Below are positions 1 to 7,891 of a stretch of 12,036 bases of DNA, one piece after another; position 1 is the stretch's first letter; each line of letters opens with the position of its first letter. This DNA comes from Pedobacter sp. (lineage in GTDB: Bacteria > Bacteroidota > Bacteroidia > Sphingobacteriales > Sphingobacteriaceae): NCBI GenBank assembly GCA_028287885.1, contig JAQBOT010000278.1, positions 1-12,036 of the forward strand. Direction: 5' to 3'. The translations under genes and the position numbers were made by a program. The notes beneath the pieces were generated by a model, which saw only the letters and a program-made list of their open reading frames with translations, was not told the origin of the DNA and did no database searches.

Positions 1-1559
1 TCGTTTCTCTTCTGCTAGCAGCCGCGATATACGGCTTCTACAAGTACCGGATCAGCTATGTAAAAAAACAGAACGCGAGGCTTGAAAGGTTGGTTAAAAA
101 AAGAACGCGGAAGATTGGTGCTCAGGCAGAACACCTGCAAAAGCTTAATGCGGTTTTGCAATCTCAATCTGAAGAAGTACAGGCACAAACGGAGAAACTT
201 CAGGTACAGTCTGAAGAACTCCGATCGCAATCAGATGAACTTCAGGCGCAGACTGCGGAATTGAATGTAAAGTCGAGAACTTTAGAGGTGCTAAACCTCG
301 AACTACAAAATCAAAAAGATGAGGAGCAAAAGGCAAGATTGATGGCGGAGGAAGCGCGGCAAGCGGCAGACAAGGCGAACTTAGCAAAAAGCACCTTTCT
401 GGCTACAATGAGCCATGAGATACGCACGCCATTGAATGGTGTATTGGGCATGGCTTCATTACTGGCGCAAACCGACCTTGATGCAGAACAGGTAGAATAT
501 ACGACCGCGATTGCAAATAGCGGAGCATCTTTGATGAATGTTATAAACGATGTTCTTGACTATTCTAAAATAGAGTCCGGTAAGTTAGACCTTGATTATC
601 ATGAATTCAGTCTGCGCAAATGCCTTGCGGATGTCTTTTCATTGTTTGCGCTTAAGGTTTCTGAAAGCGATATTGTACTTGAAAGCACAATAGAGCCGAA
701 TGTACCTGAACTGATTGTGGCAGACAGCTTCCGTTTAAAGCAGATTTTGATCAACTTGGTAGGTAATGCAATGAAGTTTACGAACCAAGGAAAGGTACGT
801 GTTTTGGTTTCAGGCATTCCACTACCTGAAAATAAATTACAACTGCAGTTTAAGGTCATAGATACCGGCATTGGAATAGCAGAAGACCAATTAAAGAAAC
901 TATTTCTTCCATTTAACCAAATAGATTCCTCGATCAGTCGGCAATATGGAGGCTCTGGGCTTGGGCTAGTCATTTGCGACCGTCTAATTAACCTTATGGG
1001 CGGAAAAATTGTCGTAAGCAGTACGCCTGGCGTGGGAAGCTGCTTTACGTTTGACATCGAGGTAAATGAGGTGGCAGCAGGTTCAAGCCTTAACCATTTG
1101 AGAGCTGAAAGCAACACTGCACAAAATCAGGTGCTATCAAAAACCTTCTCCTTAGAATATCCAATGCATATGTTGATTGCCGAAGATAATCTGATGAATC
1201 AAAAACTGATTATGCGCGTTCTCAATAAGCTTGGTTATGTTGCTGATTTGGCGAATAATGGCCTTGAAGTCTTATCGATGCTGAAGGAAAAACCTTATGC
1301 ACTTATATTGATGGACATCCAGATGCCACAAATGGATGGGCTTGAAGCTACGCGGCGAATTCGGAAGGCCTACGGTGCTCTGCCATTGATCATGGCTATG
1401 ACGGCAAATGCCATGAACGAGGATAAGGAAAACTGTATGCAAGCCGGAATGAACGATTACATATCAAAACCGCTGGACTTGCAGCTGCTCACAAGAAAAC
1501 TAATGGACCTGCATGCGCGCATCAATCCAGTAATAGCCCCGGTTCAATCCAAGCTGTAA
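1..1559 (+). CDS. Hybrid sensor histidine kinase/response regulator, 5' part missing
   Basis: The frame is open from the window edge (first full codon at base 3) to a TAA at 1557-1559, giving 518 visible residues, so the true start lies outside. Visible residues 1-13 are a hydrophobic helix end, followed by a basic, Tyr-rich segment ([12 protein letters not shown]) and a long coiled coil at 52-107. The HisKA H-box [11 protein letters not shown] has the phospho-accepting His at 138. HATPase_c shows an N-box Asn at 255, the G1 box DTGIGI from 287, and a GGSGLGL G2 box. A receiver domain (about 388-505) has acidic residues E394/D395, phospho-accepting D438 in [12 protein letters not shown]467 and K489. 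It autophosphorylates and passes phosphate to its own receiver. No HPt or DNA-binding domain follows, so a separate phosphotransfer protein is expected. The juxtamembrane sequence resembles kinases with a periplasmic Y_Y_Y sensor; that part is not visible. It converges on the glycan genes and need not regulate them. Confidence 0.95.
   Translation, partial: VSLLLAAAIYGFYKYRISYVKKQNARLERLVKKRTRKIGAQAEHLQKLNAVLQSQSEEVQAQTEKLQVQSEELRSQSDELQAQTAELNVKSRTLEVLNLELQNQKDEEQKARLMAEEARQAADKANLAKSTFLATMSHEIRTPLNGVLGMASLLAQTDLDAEQVEYTTAIANSGASLMNVINDVLDYSKIESGKLDLDYHEFSLRKCLADVFSLFALKVSESDIVLESTIEPNVPELIVADSFRLKQILINLVGNAMKFTNQGKVRVLVSGIPLPENKLQLQFKVIDTGIGIAEDQLKKLFLPFNQIDSSISRQYGGSGLGLVICDRLINLMGGKIVVSSTPGVGSCFTFDIEVNEVAAGSSLNHLRAESNTAQNQVLSKTFSLEYPMHMLIAEDNLMNQKLIMRVLNKLGYVADLANNGLEVLSMLKEKPYALILMDIQMPQMDGLEATRRIRKAYGALPLIMAMTANAMNEDKENCMQAGMNDYISKPLDLQLLTRKLMDLHARINPVIAPVQSKL
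156..323 (+). repeat. Eight tandem 21-bp units encoding a heptad coiled coil (signalling helix)
   Basis: Inside the kinase gene, eight consecutive seven-codon units start with Leu or Val: [56 protein letters not shown]. The hydrophobic residue sits at the first position of every unit with no slip. The first five units share the pattern L-Q-x-Q-(S/T)-x-(E/K). At DNA level the period is 21 bp but the units have diverged, so this is a protein repeat with traces of old unit duplication. It links the membrane helix to HisKA and would transmit sensor movement as a parallel dimeric coiled coil. Confidence 0.85.
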
Positions 1560-1655
1560 GATCATTAAAATTCATACTGTGTCATGCAAATCCATGTTGT
1601 AAGAACACGCCAATCCGTGCTTTTAAAAACAGGGCAATGCATGCTTTATAATTAA

Positions 1656-2666
1656 CTAGCGTGTAGAACGCCATTCTTTAAGCTGCTTTCGAAACGACTG
1701 GCCTCCCCAATTTTCTACCTGAAAACGGCCTAATGTCAAAGGATTGCTACCTGCATTGACAACTGAAGGGTTAGTTGTAAACCCTGCAGGTACGTTCATT
1801 TGAGCAACAATTGACAGTGTATCTTCATTGTAACTTCCATACGGATAAGCTATTGGCAACGGCCTTTCGCTTCCATACCTTTTCAGGTAGCTTGCACATT
1901 CCAGGAGTTCGGCGGTTTGGGTTTTAGGGGATTGAAGTGCCAGGGCAGGATGAGTAGCCGTATGTATGCCTGCTGAGAATAAAGGAGAATTAAATAAGGA
2001 ATCTAGCTGCAAGCTAGTCATTGGATAACTTGCCCAGTCTTTTGAAGGAGCTACAGATGCTGTCATCACTCTTAATTGCTGAATAACCAGTTGAATTTCA
2101 GAAAGAGAGAGTCGTTGCAGCCGCTCCCATATAGCCAAATACAAATCACAGCGTTGCGTGGGCGGCGCCTGTGGGTAATGCCAGTGTCTTATCTTGGCCC
2201 TTCCCTCCTCCGTTAACACATCTTGGTTTATAATGAAAGTAAAGTTCTCGTCCGGGAGCTTCAATGTAACTTTAAGTGGAAGCCTTGGCGTTTGTAATAT
2301 TAACGTAGCCAATTCATCCCACCAGAACAGCTCATCCGTGTTAATGAATGCTGAAGAGATAAAGAAAGTTGCCGGAACATTGTATTTGAGCAATAGCGGG
2401 CGTGCATTATCGTAGTTGTCGGCATAACCGTCATCGAAAGTCAGGCAAACGGAATTTCTTTTAAGCACGTTGGCTTGTCTGTGTTCTAAAAATGTAACGA
2501 TTGGGAGTACATTGTAGTAACGCGTAAGGACCTGGAGCTGTTGCTCAAAGTTCTCTGGACTTACGGAAAGTTGCCAGGGATCAGCATCAGCATCATGTAT
2601 TCTATGGTACATCAGTATGAGTCCATCATTACTGCTCCTGAATATACTTTTTAATTTTCCTAACAT
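1656..2666 (-). CDS. NodB-type polysaccharide deacetylase (carbohydrate esterase family 4)
   Basis: This enzyme probably removes N- or O-acetyl groups from a glycan, with a metal ion bound by Asp-His-His. Numbered from the ATG at 2666, motif 1 TFDDGY has the Asp pair at 78-79, motif 2 is HTATHP with His at 235 and 239, and the YPYG motif lies near 273. The opening GLILMYHRIHD is typical of CE4 proteins of surface-polysaccharide loci. No signal peptide or lipobox is evident, so it may act on a cytoplasmic lipid-linked intermediate; that is inference. It is the last gene of the unit. The start is uncertain: a TTG at 2696 in the same frame would add 10 residues and lie 3 nt after the upstream stop, and neither start has a strong ribosome binding site. 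I prefer the ATG (336 aa). The frame is the same as that of the upstream gene, separated from it only by a TGA. Confidence 0.9.
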   Translation of the reverse strand: MLGKLKSIFRSSNDGLILMYHRIHDADADPWQLSVSPENFEQQLQVLTRYYNVLPIVTFLEHRQANVLKRNSVCLTFDDGYADNYDNARPLLLKYNVPATFFISSAFINTDELFWWDELATLILQTPRLPLKVTLKLPDENFTFIINQDVLTEEGRAKIRHWHYPQAPPTQRCDLYLAIWERLQRLSLSEIQLVIQQLRVMTASVAPSKDWASYPMTSLQLDSLFNSPLFSAGIHTATHPALALQSPKTQTAELLECASYLKRYGSERPLPIAYPYGSYNEDTLSIVAQMNVPAGFTTNPSVVNAGSNPLTLGRFQVENWGGQSFRKQLKEWRSTR

Positions 2667-2699
2667 GCTTTCATGGAGTGCTTTGCTGAGCGTCAAACA

Positions 2700-4313
2700 T
2701 CATTTTACTGCAATTGCAGAAATTACCAATTGGTAGTGAGGGTCGTTGTATTCAAGTTCTTGAGCTTTCATTTCGCCAATCCCCATTCCATATAAAAAAC
2801 CAGTAGCCAAAAGCACGTTTCCAAAGGACTCCACCTTGACCTGATCATGAGCAAAAAATTCCTGAAGTGATTTGGTGATGGAAAATGACGTAAAAGACCA
2901 GCACCAATTATCGGCCCATTGATCACTTGCAATCTGACTTATGCCAGGAACGGTGATTAGGAGTGTACCCCCAGGTTTTAAAATCCGGAAGCAGGTTGCA
3001 ATCGCATCTTTGTAGTTATAAATCAATTGGAGCGTCTGCGTAAGAATTATACAATCAAAACTTTCATCCGCCAGTTGCGGCACATTCGTTAAGTCGCCAA
3101 TAATCGTTGCTTTTAAATTACTTGAGTCTATATGTAAAACCTCGCTTTTACTAACTCTTAATTGCCCATACTTCATTGTGTATTCGTTATCTCCAATTTC
3201 AAGTACCCGGCCTAAAATATTGGAGGCATTGGCCGCAAGAAATTTCTCTATAAAGTACCTGTCCACAGGTCCGCCACGGTCGTAGCCAAACTGTGTACTA
3301 AATGGGGTTGTTCTATTTAGGTGGCCCAAGTTTACCTTACCAATCGCTGGTACCGCCTTTGTATATCGAGTAATTGCGCGTTTTATCAACGATTTTAGAC
3401 CTCTTAAAACAAAGGCCAAAAAAGGTTGACTACTTGCCAGATAAACCTTATTGTAAAGGGTCCTATTAATCGCTTTTAAAGAATGCATATCATTTCTTTT
3501 GAAATTTTGATCATCATTATATAGCGAGGACTTCAGTGAATTGAATAGTTTTTCAGAATAGTATGCCTTCCAATTTTTTATGCCTAGATCAAGGGAGTCG
3601 TTTTCCTCTTTGGTCGTTATGGCTTCTTTTTGAGACATCAAAACTTTAATAACGCCCTCAATCATACCTGAATAGTTCCTGGACATATTATCTCCATGCT
3701 GCCTGTATACAGCCAAAACATGCGTGTGGTGTACCACTTGGAATTGCCTGCAAATCCTTAAATACAAGTCGTAATCTTCACAGTAGCGTTTTGCCGGATC
3801 AAAAGTCAGTATGTCAAAGACCCATCGCTGGTACATCACTGCGGCGTGCATGCCAATATAATTTCCTTCCAGCAAATGCCGATAATGATTGTTCAATACA
3901 GGCCTTTGAACTGTCTTGTATTGATTGCTGGGCTCGTGAAACTCCAGAAAAGCTCCAGATACGAATGCATGTTCATTGTATAGGCTTAAGTAGTTTAAGT
4001 TAATCTTTAATGCATCTACAAGTAACCAATCATCTGCATCCAAAAACACAAGAAACTTCCCTTTAGATTCCTTAATTCCAGCATTACGTGCTGCCGACAG
4101 GCCTGAGTTCAATTGATAAACATAGCGCAAGAATGGGTAGCGTAGACATACTTCTGCAGTATCATCCGTCGAGCCATCATCAATTATAATGAGTTCATAT
4201 TTTGTATATGTTTGTAATAGTACGCTTTCAATAGCCGCAGCTAGATACTTACCGTGGTTATAACAAGTAATGATAACAGAAACCAGCGGCCGGGAATCTT
4301 GTAGCTCAACCAT
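2700..4313 (-). CDS. GT2 glycosyltransferase fused to a class I SAM-dependent methyltransferase
   Basis: A two-domain protein of 537 aa. Residues 1 to about 230 are a GT-A fold family 2 glycosyltransferase: VSVIITCYNHGKYL opening, IIIDDGSTDDT nucleotide-binding Asp loop, and FLDADD as the DXD metal motif. A mostly helical linker follows. From about residue 335 there is FGYDRGGPVDRYFIEKFL and then a methyltransferase type 11-like domain: VLEIGDNEYT (about 368) at the motif I position, HIDSSN as the acidic end of strand 2, FDCIILTQTLQ, and ILKPGGTLLITVPG. Motif I lacks the usual GxGxG, but as far as I recall this form is characteristic of the polysaccharide-locus subfamily. The likely role is sugar addition plus O-methylation of the growing glycan. 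The frame stays open up to 4514, but that stretch lies over the end of the upstream gene. ATG 4313 is chosen because it precedes the GT-A opening directly and gives an 8-bp overlap (ATGGTTGA). Confidence 0.9.
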   Translation of the reverse strand: MVELQDSRPLVSVIITCYNHGKYLAAAIESVLLQTYTKYELIIIDDGSTDDTAEVCLRYPFLRYVYQLNSGLSAARNAGIKESKGKFLVFLDADDWLLVDALKINLNYLSLYNEHAFVSGAFLEFHEPSNQYKTVQRPVLNNHYRHLLEGNYIGMHAAVMYQRWVFDILTFDPAKRYCEDYDLYLRICRQFQVVHHTHVLAVYRQHGDNMSRNYSGMIEGVIKVLMSQKEAITTKEENDSLDLGIKNWKAYYSEKLFNSLKSSLYNDDQNFKRNDMHSLKAINRTLYNKVYLASSQPFLAFVLRGLKSLIKRAITRYTKAVPAIGKVNLGHLNRTTPFSTQFGYDRGGPVDRYFIEKFLAANASNILGRVLEIGDNEYTMKYGQLRVSKSEVLHIDSSNLKATIIGDLTNVPQLADESFDCIILTQTLQLIYNYKDAIATCFRILKPGGTLLITVPGISQIASDQWADNWCWSFTSFSITKSLQEFFAHDQVKVESFGNVLLATGFLYGMGIGEMKAQELEYNDPHYQLVISAIAVK

Positions 4314-5571
4314 AGGAGTTCGACTTTGATAAGCTTGGATTATTCTTATTCTTATAGTAGAATCGAACGCCTGAGGCCAAACCTTTGATTTCGGCCCATA
4401 ATGTTCTGTATCTGAACCTATAGGTCGGAAAGCCACAGCGTAACAATAACAAGTAATACCTAGGCATGGCAAAGAATAGATGCCTTTTATAACCTGCACC
4501 TGGGTTATAGCCATGCTGAATTAGGGCCGCAGCAGCAAAACCCCGCATATAGTGGTATAATTGATTATTCAAGGCATGAAGTTCCTTTCGGTGCTCATGG
4601 CAGACGACAGCCCTGGGGTTGTATTGGATGGTGTACCCTGCAGCAAGGATGCGATACCAAATTTCCGAATCTCCACTACAGCCGGCGGCTCCCACATCGA
4701 GTCGTTCATCAAAATACCCGACCGCTTCTAACACCTTTTTTCGGTACGCCATATTCGCACCTGCGCCAATGACCCAAACACTCGGAGCAGCCCGCTGCAA
4801 GAAATCTTGATCGAAGTAGACGTCCTTATATCCCTTATTAAAGCCCCAATGTTGCTCAAAGATCTGTTGACTTTCAGTTTCTAACGATGCTGCAATAACA
4901 AGGCCTGTGATCGCCGCGACCTCAGGAGCTAAAAAGCTTTTCCAGACTTGGTAACACCAGAATGGGTCTACGTTTACATCGTCATCTGTATAGGCGATAA
5001 TGGGATATTTCGCGATTCTAGCGCCAGTGTTACGTGCAATGTCAAGCCCAGGCCTGGGCTCTTTGTAATAAATGACATGATCAAATGTTTCGGCAACGTA
5101 TTTTGTTTTTTCATCCTGTGGTGCGTTATCAACCACAATAATTTCTGCAGGTAAGCAAACTTGCTGGATCAAACTGGCAAGACACTTTTCTAAATGCACG
5201 CTTCGGTTTCTCGTACAAATAACAACCGAAATATCTAACATTCTAGGCAGTTTAGTAGGTAGATAATCATGAAAAATCTGCTCCATAGCCCGATTAAACG
5301 TACCCAGATCAGCAGTTTTAAGTCCAGTTATGGCAGTTTGTACAAGGCTCGCAATCGTTGTATAAAAACTAAGCTGTTCTTCTACCTTTTTTGTTATGTC
5401 CATGATTAGCCCGCGTTCTTGAAAATTATCAATATGCAAATCTCCAAGCGGGATTTGCCTCCACCAAAGAACAATATAATACCGCCCTTGTCTAGTCAAA
5501 GCATGGCTTGCCAATCCGTCTGGATCGTCGAGACGCATATGTATAATGGTTTGAGGTATTATCTTAGGCAT
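4306..5571 (-). CDS. GT2 glycosyltransferase with N-terminal extension
   Basis: A 421-aa protein. The GT-A domain starts at about residue 113 (ISVVICTRNRSVHLEKCL), with IIVVDNAP as the nucleotide-binding strand, EPRPGLDIARNTG, and YTDDDV as the metal-binding DXD (residues 196-198). The acceptor-side motifs GAGANMAYRK and GDSEIWYRIL follow. It should transfer an activated sugar to the lipid-linked glycan on the cytoplasmic face. Residues 1-110 precede the catalytic domain and contain VLWWRQIPLGDLHI; a 'PLG' element of this type recurs upstream of some GT2 domains, but its function is unknown to me. The C-terminal region (about 340-400) is aromatic and basic and may bind the membrane surface. 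The start ATG overlaps the previous stop by 8 bp (ATGCCTAA), suggesting translational coupling. The sugar donor cannot be told from the sequence. Confidence 0.9.
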   Translation of the reverse strand: MPKIIPQTIIHMRLDDPDGLASHALTRQGRYYIVLWWRQIPLGDLHIDNFQERGLIMDITKKVEEQLSFYTTIASLVQTAITGLKTADLGTFNRAMEQIFHDYLPTKLPRMLDISVVICTRNRSVHLEKCLASLIQQVCLPAEIIVVDNAPQDEKTKYVAETFDHVIYYKEPRPGLDIARNTGARIAKYPIIAYTDDDVNVDPFWCYQVWKSFLAPEVAAITGLVIAASLETESQQIFEQHWGFNKGYKDVYFDQDFLQRAAPSVWVIGAGANMAYRKKVLEAVGYFDERLDVGAAGCSGDSEIWYRILAAGYTIQYNPRAVVCHEHRKELHALNNQLYHYMRGFAAAALIQHGYNPGAGYKRHLFFAMPRYYLLLLRCGFPTYRFRYRTLWAEIKGLASGVRFYYKNKNNPSLSKSNSYG

Positions 5572-6592
5572 GACTTTCTAGACTTTTATTGTGGAGATTG
5601 ATGTATTTCCAGCAAGGTTCCGTTATCACTTTGGTTACTAATACGACCATTTTAACGAGTACGTAGCCGTCGTTGTATATGCGAAGCATCTCGCGCATCT
5701 GCTTATACGCAAGCTTATTGTCTTTCTCGCGATGCCAGGTTAGGTAGGTATCGTCTAAGATCCAATATACGTAGTTCTTGCGCGCCTTCTTCATCATTCT
5801 AGGTTGATCCTTAAGTGGCAAGTATTTAACGATCGTACTTGTTACTTTTTTAATGTCCCGTAGGTTCTGTCCGGTTTGGTAACTTTGCCACGTGATTGAG
5901 TTCTTATGCTGCCTGTACTCGGCAAGTATTTGCGGTGTATAGGCGGTGGGGTAAAACTTTGCTATTCGAGCCCACATTTCCCAATCTTCGCCATAGGTCA
6001 CCCCATAAAAGCTTCCTAGATGCTCGTACACCCGGCGTTTAACCGTTATTGCTACATACTGTATTCTCGGGCATTCTGCAAGTTTGTGCAGCCAGTTATC
6101 GAGTATGCAAGGATCGTCTGCTTCAATTCTGGAAGGATGGGTGATGTTTCCCTTGTGATCGATATTATCCCAGGCTGAATAGGCTGCTCCGGCATCAGGA
6201 AACTCATCAAACAATCGGGTAATTCTAGAATAGTAACCGAGCTTCACCCGGTCATCACCATGCAACAAATGAATGTAATCACCCCGTGCCCGGTTTATGC
6301 AGGTTTCAAAGTTTCTTAAGCTGCCCACGTTTTTGTTCTGCCGAAAATAGGATACTCTTCCTTTACCCACTGTTCTTACCAGAGCTTCGACGTCGGCATC
6401 TGTACTGCAATCGTCCACAACTTCAATTTGCATAACTTCTGGCCCCGGATCTTGTACCAGGACGCTTGCTATTGCTTCCGCTAAATAAACGGAGCAATTA
6501 TACGCTGGGATCATTACCGACCACTGCCGTGAGCTTGTACCTTGCGGTAACGGTGGAATTACAGGCGCTGAACTGGGGATTCGTTGTTGCAT
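5564..6592 (-). CDS. GT2 glycosyltransferase (paralogue A)
   Basis: A 342-aa GT-A glycosyltransferase. A Pro-rich N-terminus (1-22) leads into WSVMIPAYNCSVYL (24-37), the strand and turn IEVVDDCSTDADVE (55-69), GSLRNFETC, the HGDD metal-binding motif (111-114) and GEDWEMWARI (201-210), which is probably the catalytic-base region. The C-terminal third is basic and aromatic and could contact the membrane or the lipid-linked acceptor. It closely matches the gene at 8764-9792 in length, domain positions and sequence, so the two are paralogues, probably adding similar or identical sugars. It begins 6 bp after the ABC ATPase stop and overlaps the next gene by 8 bp. No donor specificity can be assigned. 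Confidence 0.92.
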   Translation of the reverse strand: MQQRIPSSAPVIPPLPQGTSSRQWSVMIPAYNCSVYLAEAIASVLVQDPGPEVMQIEVVDDCSTDADVEALVRTVGKGRVSYFRQNKNVGSLRNFETCINRARGDYIHLLHGDDRVKLGYYSRITRLFDEFPDAGAAYSAWDNIDHKGNITHPSRIEADDPCILDNWLHKLAECPRIQYVAITVKRRVYEHLGSFYGVTYGEDWEMWARIAKFYPTAYTPQILAEYRQHKNSITWQSYQTGQNLRDIKKVTSTIVKYLPLKDQPRMMKKARKNYVYWILDDTYLTWHREKDNKLAYKQMREMLRIYNDGYVLVKMVVLVTKVITEPCWKYINLHNKSLESHA

Positions 6593-6598
6593 ATTTCG

Positions 6599-7882
6599 TT
6601 AAGATATAATACTATTGTCTGCAACTACAGGTTTTAACAGCAATGGGAAATTAGGACGAACATATCCCCACCACTTGTCATACCAGTTGATCTCCGGTCT
6701 ATAGTCGGCAACTTCAAATTGCAGGCACTCCTGATAATCGAACAATTCCCTGGAGGTATCCTGAACAAAATACAAGGACAAGTAATAAGCACCATCATTC
6801 AGGAAGTTTCCAGGAATAGTACATTCACCTTCAATGAACCCTTCATTATAAATGGCCGGCTTGGAAGGTATATCAAACACACATTCTCCAGATATGGTGT
6901 ACAACAACAGATCCGTAGATAAATTGGCTTTGGGAGAAGAAGAGTAAAACTTAAACTTCACAGTAATGGAGGTACGAATATCGATTACGCCTAAAGGATC
7001 TTCCAGATGTGGTACAAGTTCTACTGAAAGCACGCGTATATATTCATTGCCCGGTGCTTGCCGCAATGATAAGTACTCCTGTTTCCAAAGCTTGGTCTGC
7101 ATGGTACTTAAATACGAATTAACAACGGACTTCACGTCTCCATTTCTTTTAGCGTGACCCTTCTCCAACCAAATGGCTTTCGAGCATAAATTGCTTACTG
7201 CCTGCAGATTATGGCTCACGAAAATTAGTGTTCGTCCGTTTTGTCTTGTCGCATCATTCATTTTACCTAAGCACTTTTTCTGAAACTCTGCGTCACCTAC
7301 AGCAAGCACTTCATCTACAATAAGAATGTCGGGTTCAAGATGTGCCGCAACTGCAAAGGCAAGTCGCACATACATACCTGATGAATAGCGTTTAACTGGT
7401 GTATCCAAAAAAGCAGACACCCCGGAAAACTCTACGATTTCGTCAAACTTCTTTATGATTTCTGCTTTTTTCATCCCAAGCATGTGTCCACTGATGAAGA
7501 TATTCTCTCTTCCGGTGAGCTCCGGATGAAAACCGGTCCCTACTTCCAGTAAGCTGCTGATTTTTCCGCGCCCACGGACAATGCCGCTGGTTGGTTTAAC
7601 AATTCTAGATAATATCTTTAGAAGAGTAGACTTGCCCGCACCATTTGCACCAATAATTCCCCAAGATTCTCCCTCCTTGATCTCAAAATCCACATTCCGC
7701 AATGCCCAAATGTGATCTGCCTGCCCGGGCATGGTCGAGTGCGTATCTGCATACGGATCTTCTTTCCTCAATACCTGGCTCGACCACCAGGATTGCAGAT
7801 CCCTTCTCAGCGATCCGGATCCTATCGTTCCCAATCGGTAAAACTTTGAAATATTTTCAGCTTGAATTACGGTCTTTGACAT
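6599..7882 (-). CDS. wzt: ABC transporter ATP-binding protein, Wzt-like, with C-terminal carbohydrate-binding-type domain
   Basis: This is the ATPase of a polysaccharide exporter, working with the permease encoded just upstream. The nucleotide-binding domain spans about residues 5-255: Walker A GANGAGKST (78-86), signature YSSGM (166-170), Walker B ILIVDE with catalytic Glu 191, D-loop region AVGD, and switch His 224 in FVSHNL. The N-terminal insert between FYRLG and DHIWALRNV is typical of the O-antigen/teichoic-acid export subfamily. Residues from about 275 to 415 form a beta-rich C-terminal domain of the Wzt_C type. In characterised Wzt proteins this domain recognises the modified non-reducing end of the finished glycan. 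The 427-aa length fits Wzt with this domain; ATPases lacking it are much shorter. The symbol is by family, not by proven orthology. Confidence 0.93.
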   Translation of the reverse strand: MSKTVIQAENISKFYRLGTIGSGSLRRDLQSWWSSQVLRKEDPYADTHSTMPGQADHIWALRNVDFEIKEGESWGIIGANGAGKSTLLKILSRIVKPTSGIVRGRGKISSLLEVGTGFHPELTGRENIFISGHMLGMKKAEIIKKFDEIVEFSGVSAFLDTPVKRYSSGMYVRLAFAVAAHLEPDILIVDEVLAVGDAEFQKKCLGKMNDATRQNGRTLIFVSHNLQAVSNLCSKAIWLEKGHAKRNGDVKSVVNSYLSTMQTKLWKQEYLSLRQAPGNEYIRVLSVELVPHLEDPLGVIDIRTSITVKFKFYSSSPKANLSTDLLLYTISGECVFDIPSKPAIYNEGFIEGECTIPGNFLNDGAYYLSLYFVQDTSRELFDYQECLQFEVADYRPEINWYDKWWGYVRPNFPLLLKPVVADNSIIS

Positions 7883-7891
7883 CTGAAGTTT

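Noticed and set aside
90..92. TTG at 90 as start of the kinase gene
   Set aside because: The frame stays open to the window edge and encodes a membrane helix end and a typical juxtamembrane segment, so the protein begins outside the window.
599..1117. Minus-strand open frame of 172 codons inside the kinase gene
   Set aside because: It is a shadow of the HATPase_c coding region, where all kinase motifs are intact in the plus frame.
1560..1655. Bidirectional terminator between the kinase and deacetylase genes
   Set aside because: Only short pairings around GCATGC and CATG were found, with no stable stem followed by a T-run; nothing can be claimed.
4314..4514. Upstream extension of the GT2-methyltransferase gene to an ATG at 4514
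   Set aside because: This stretch lies inside the 3' end of the preceding GT2 gene, encodes nothing resembling the family, and the GT-A domain begins directly after the ATG at 4313.
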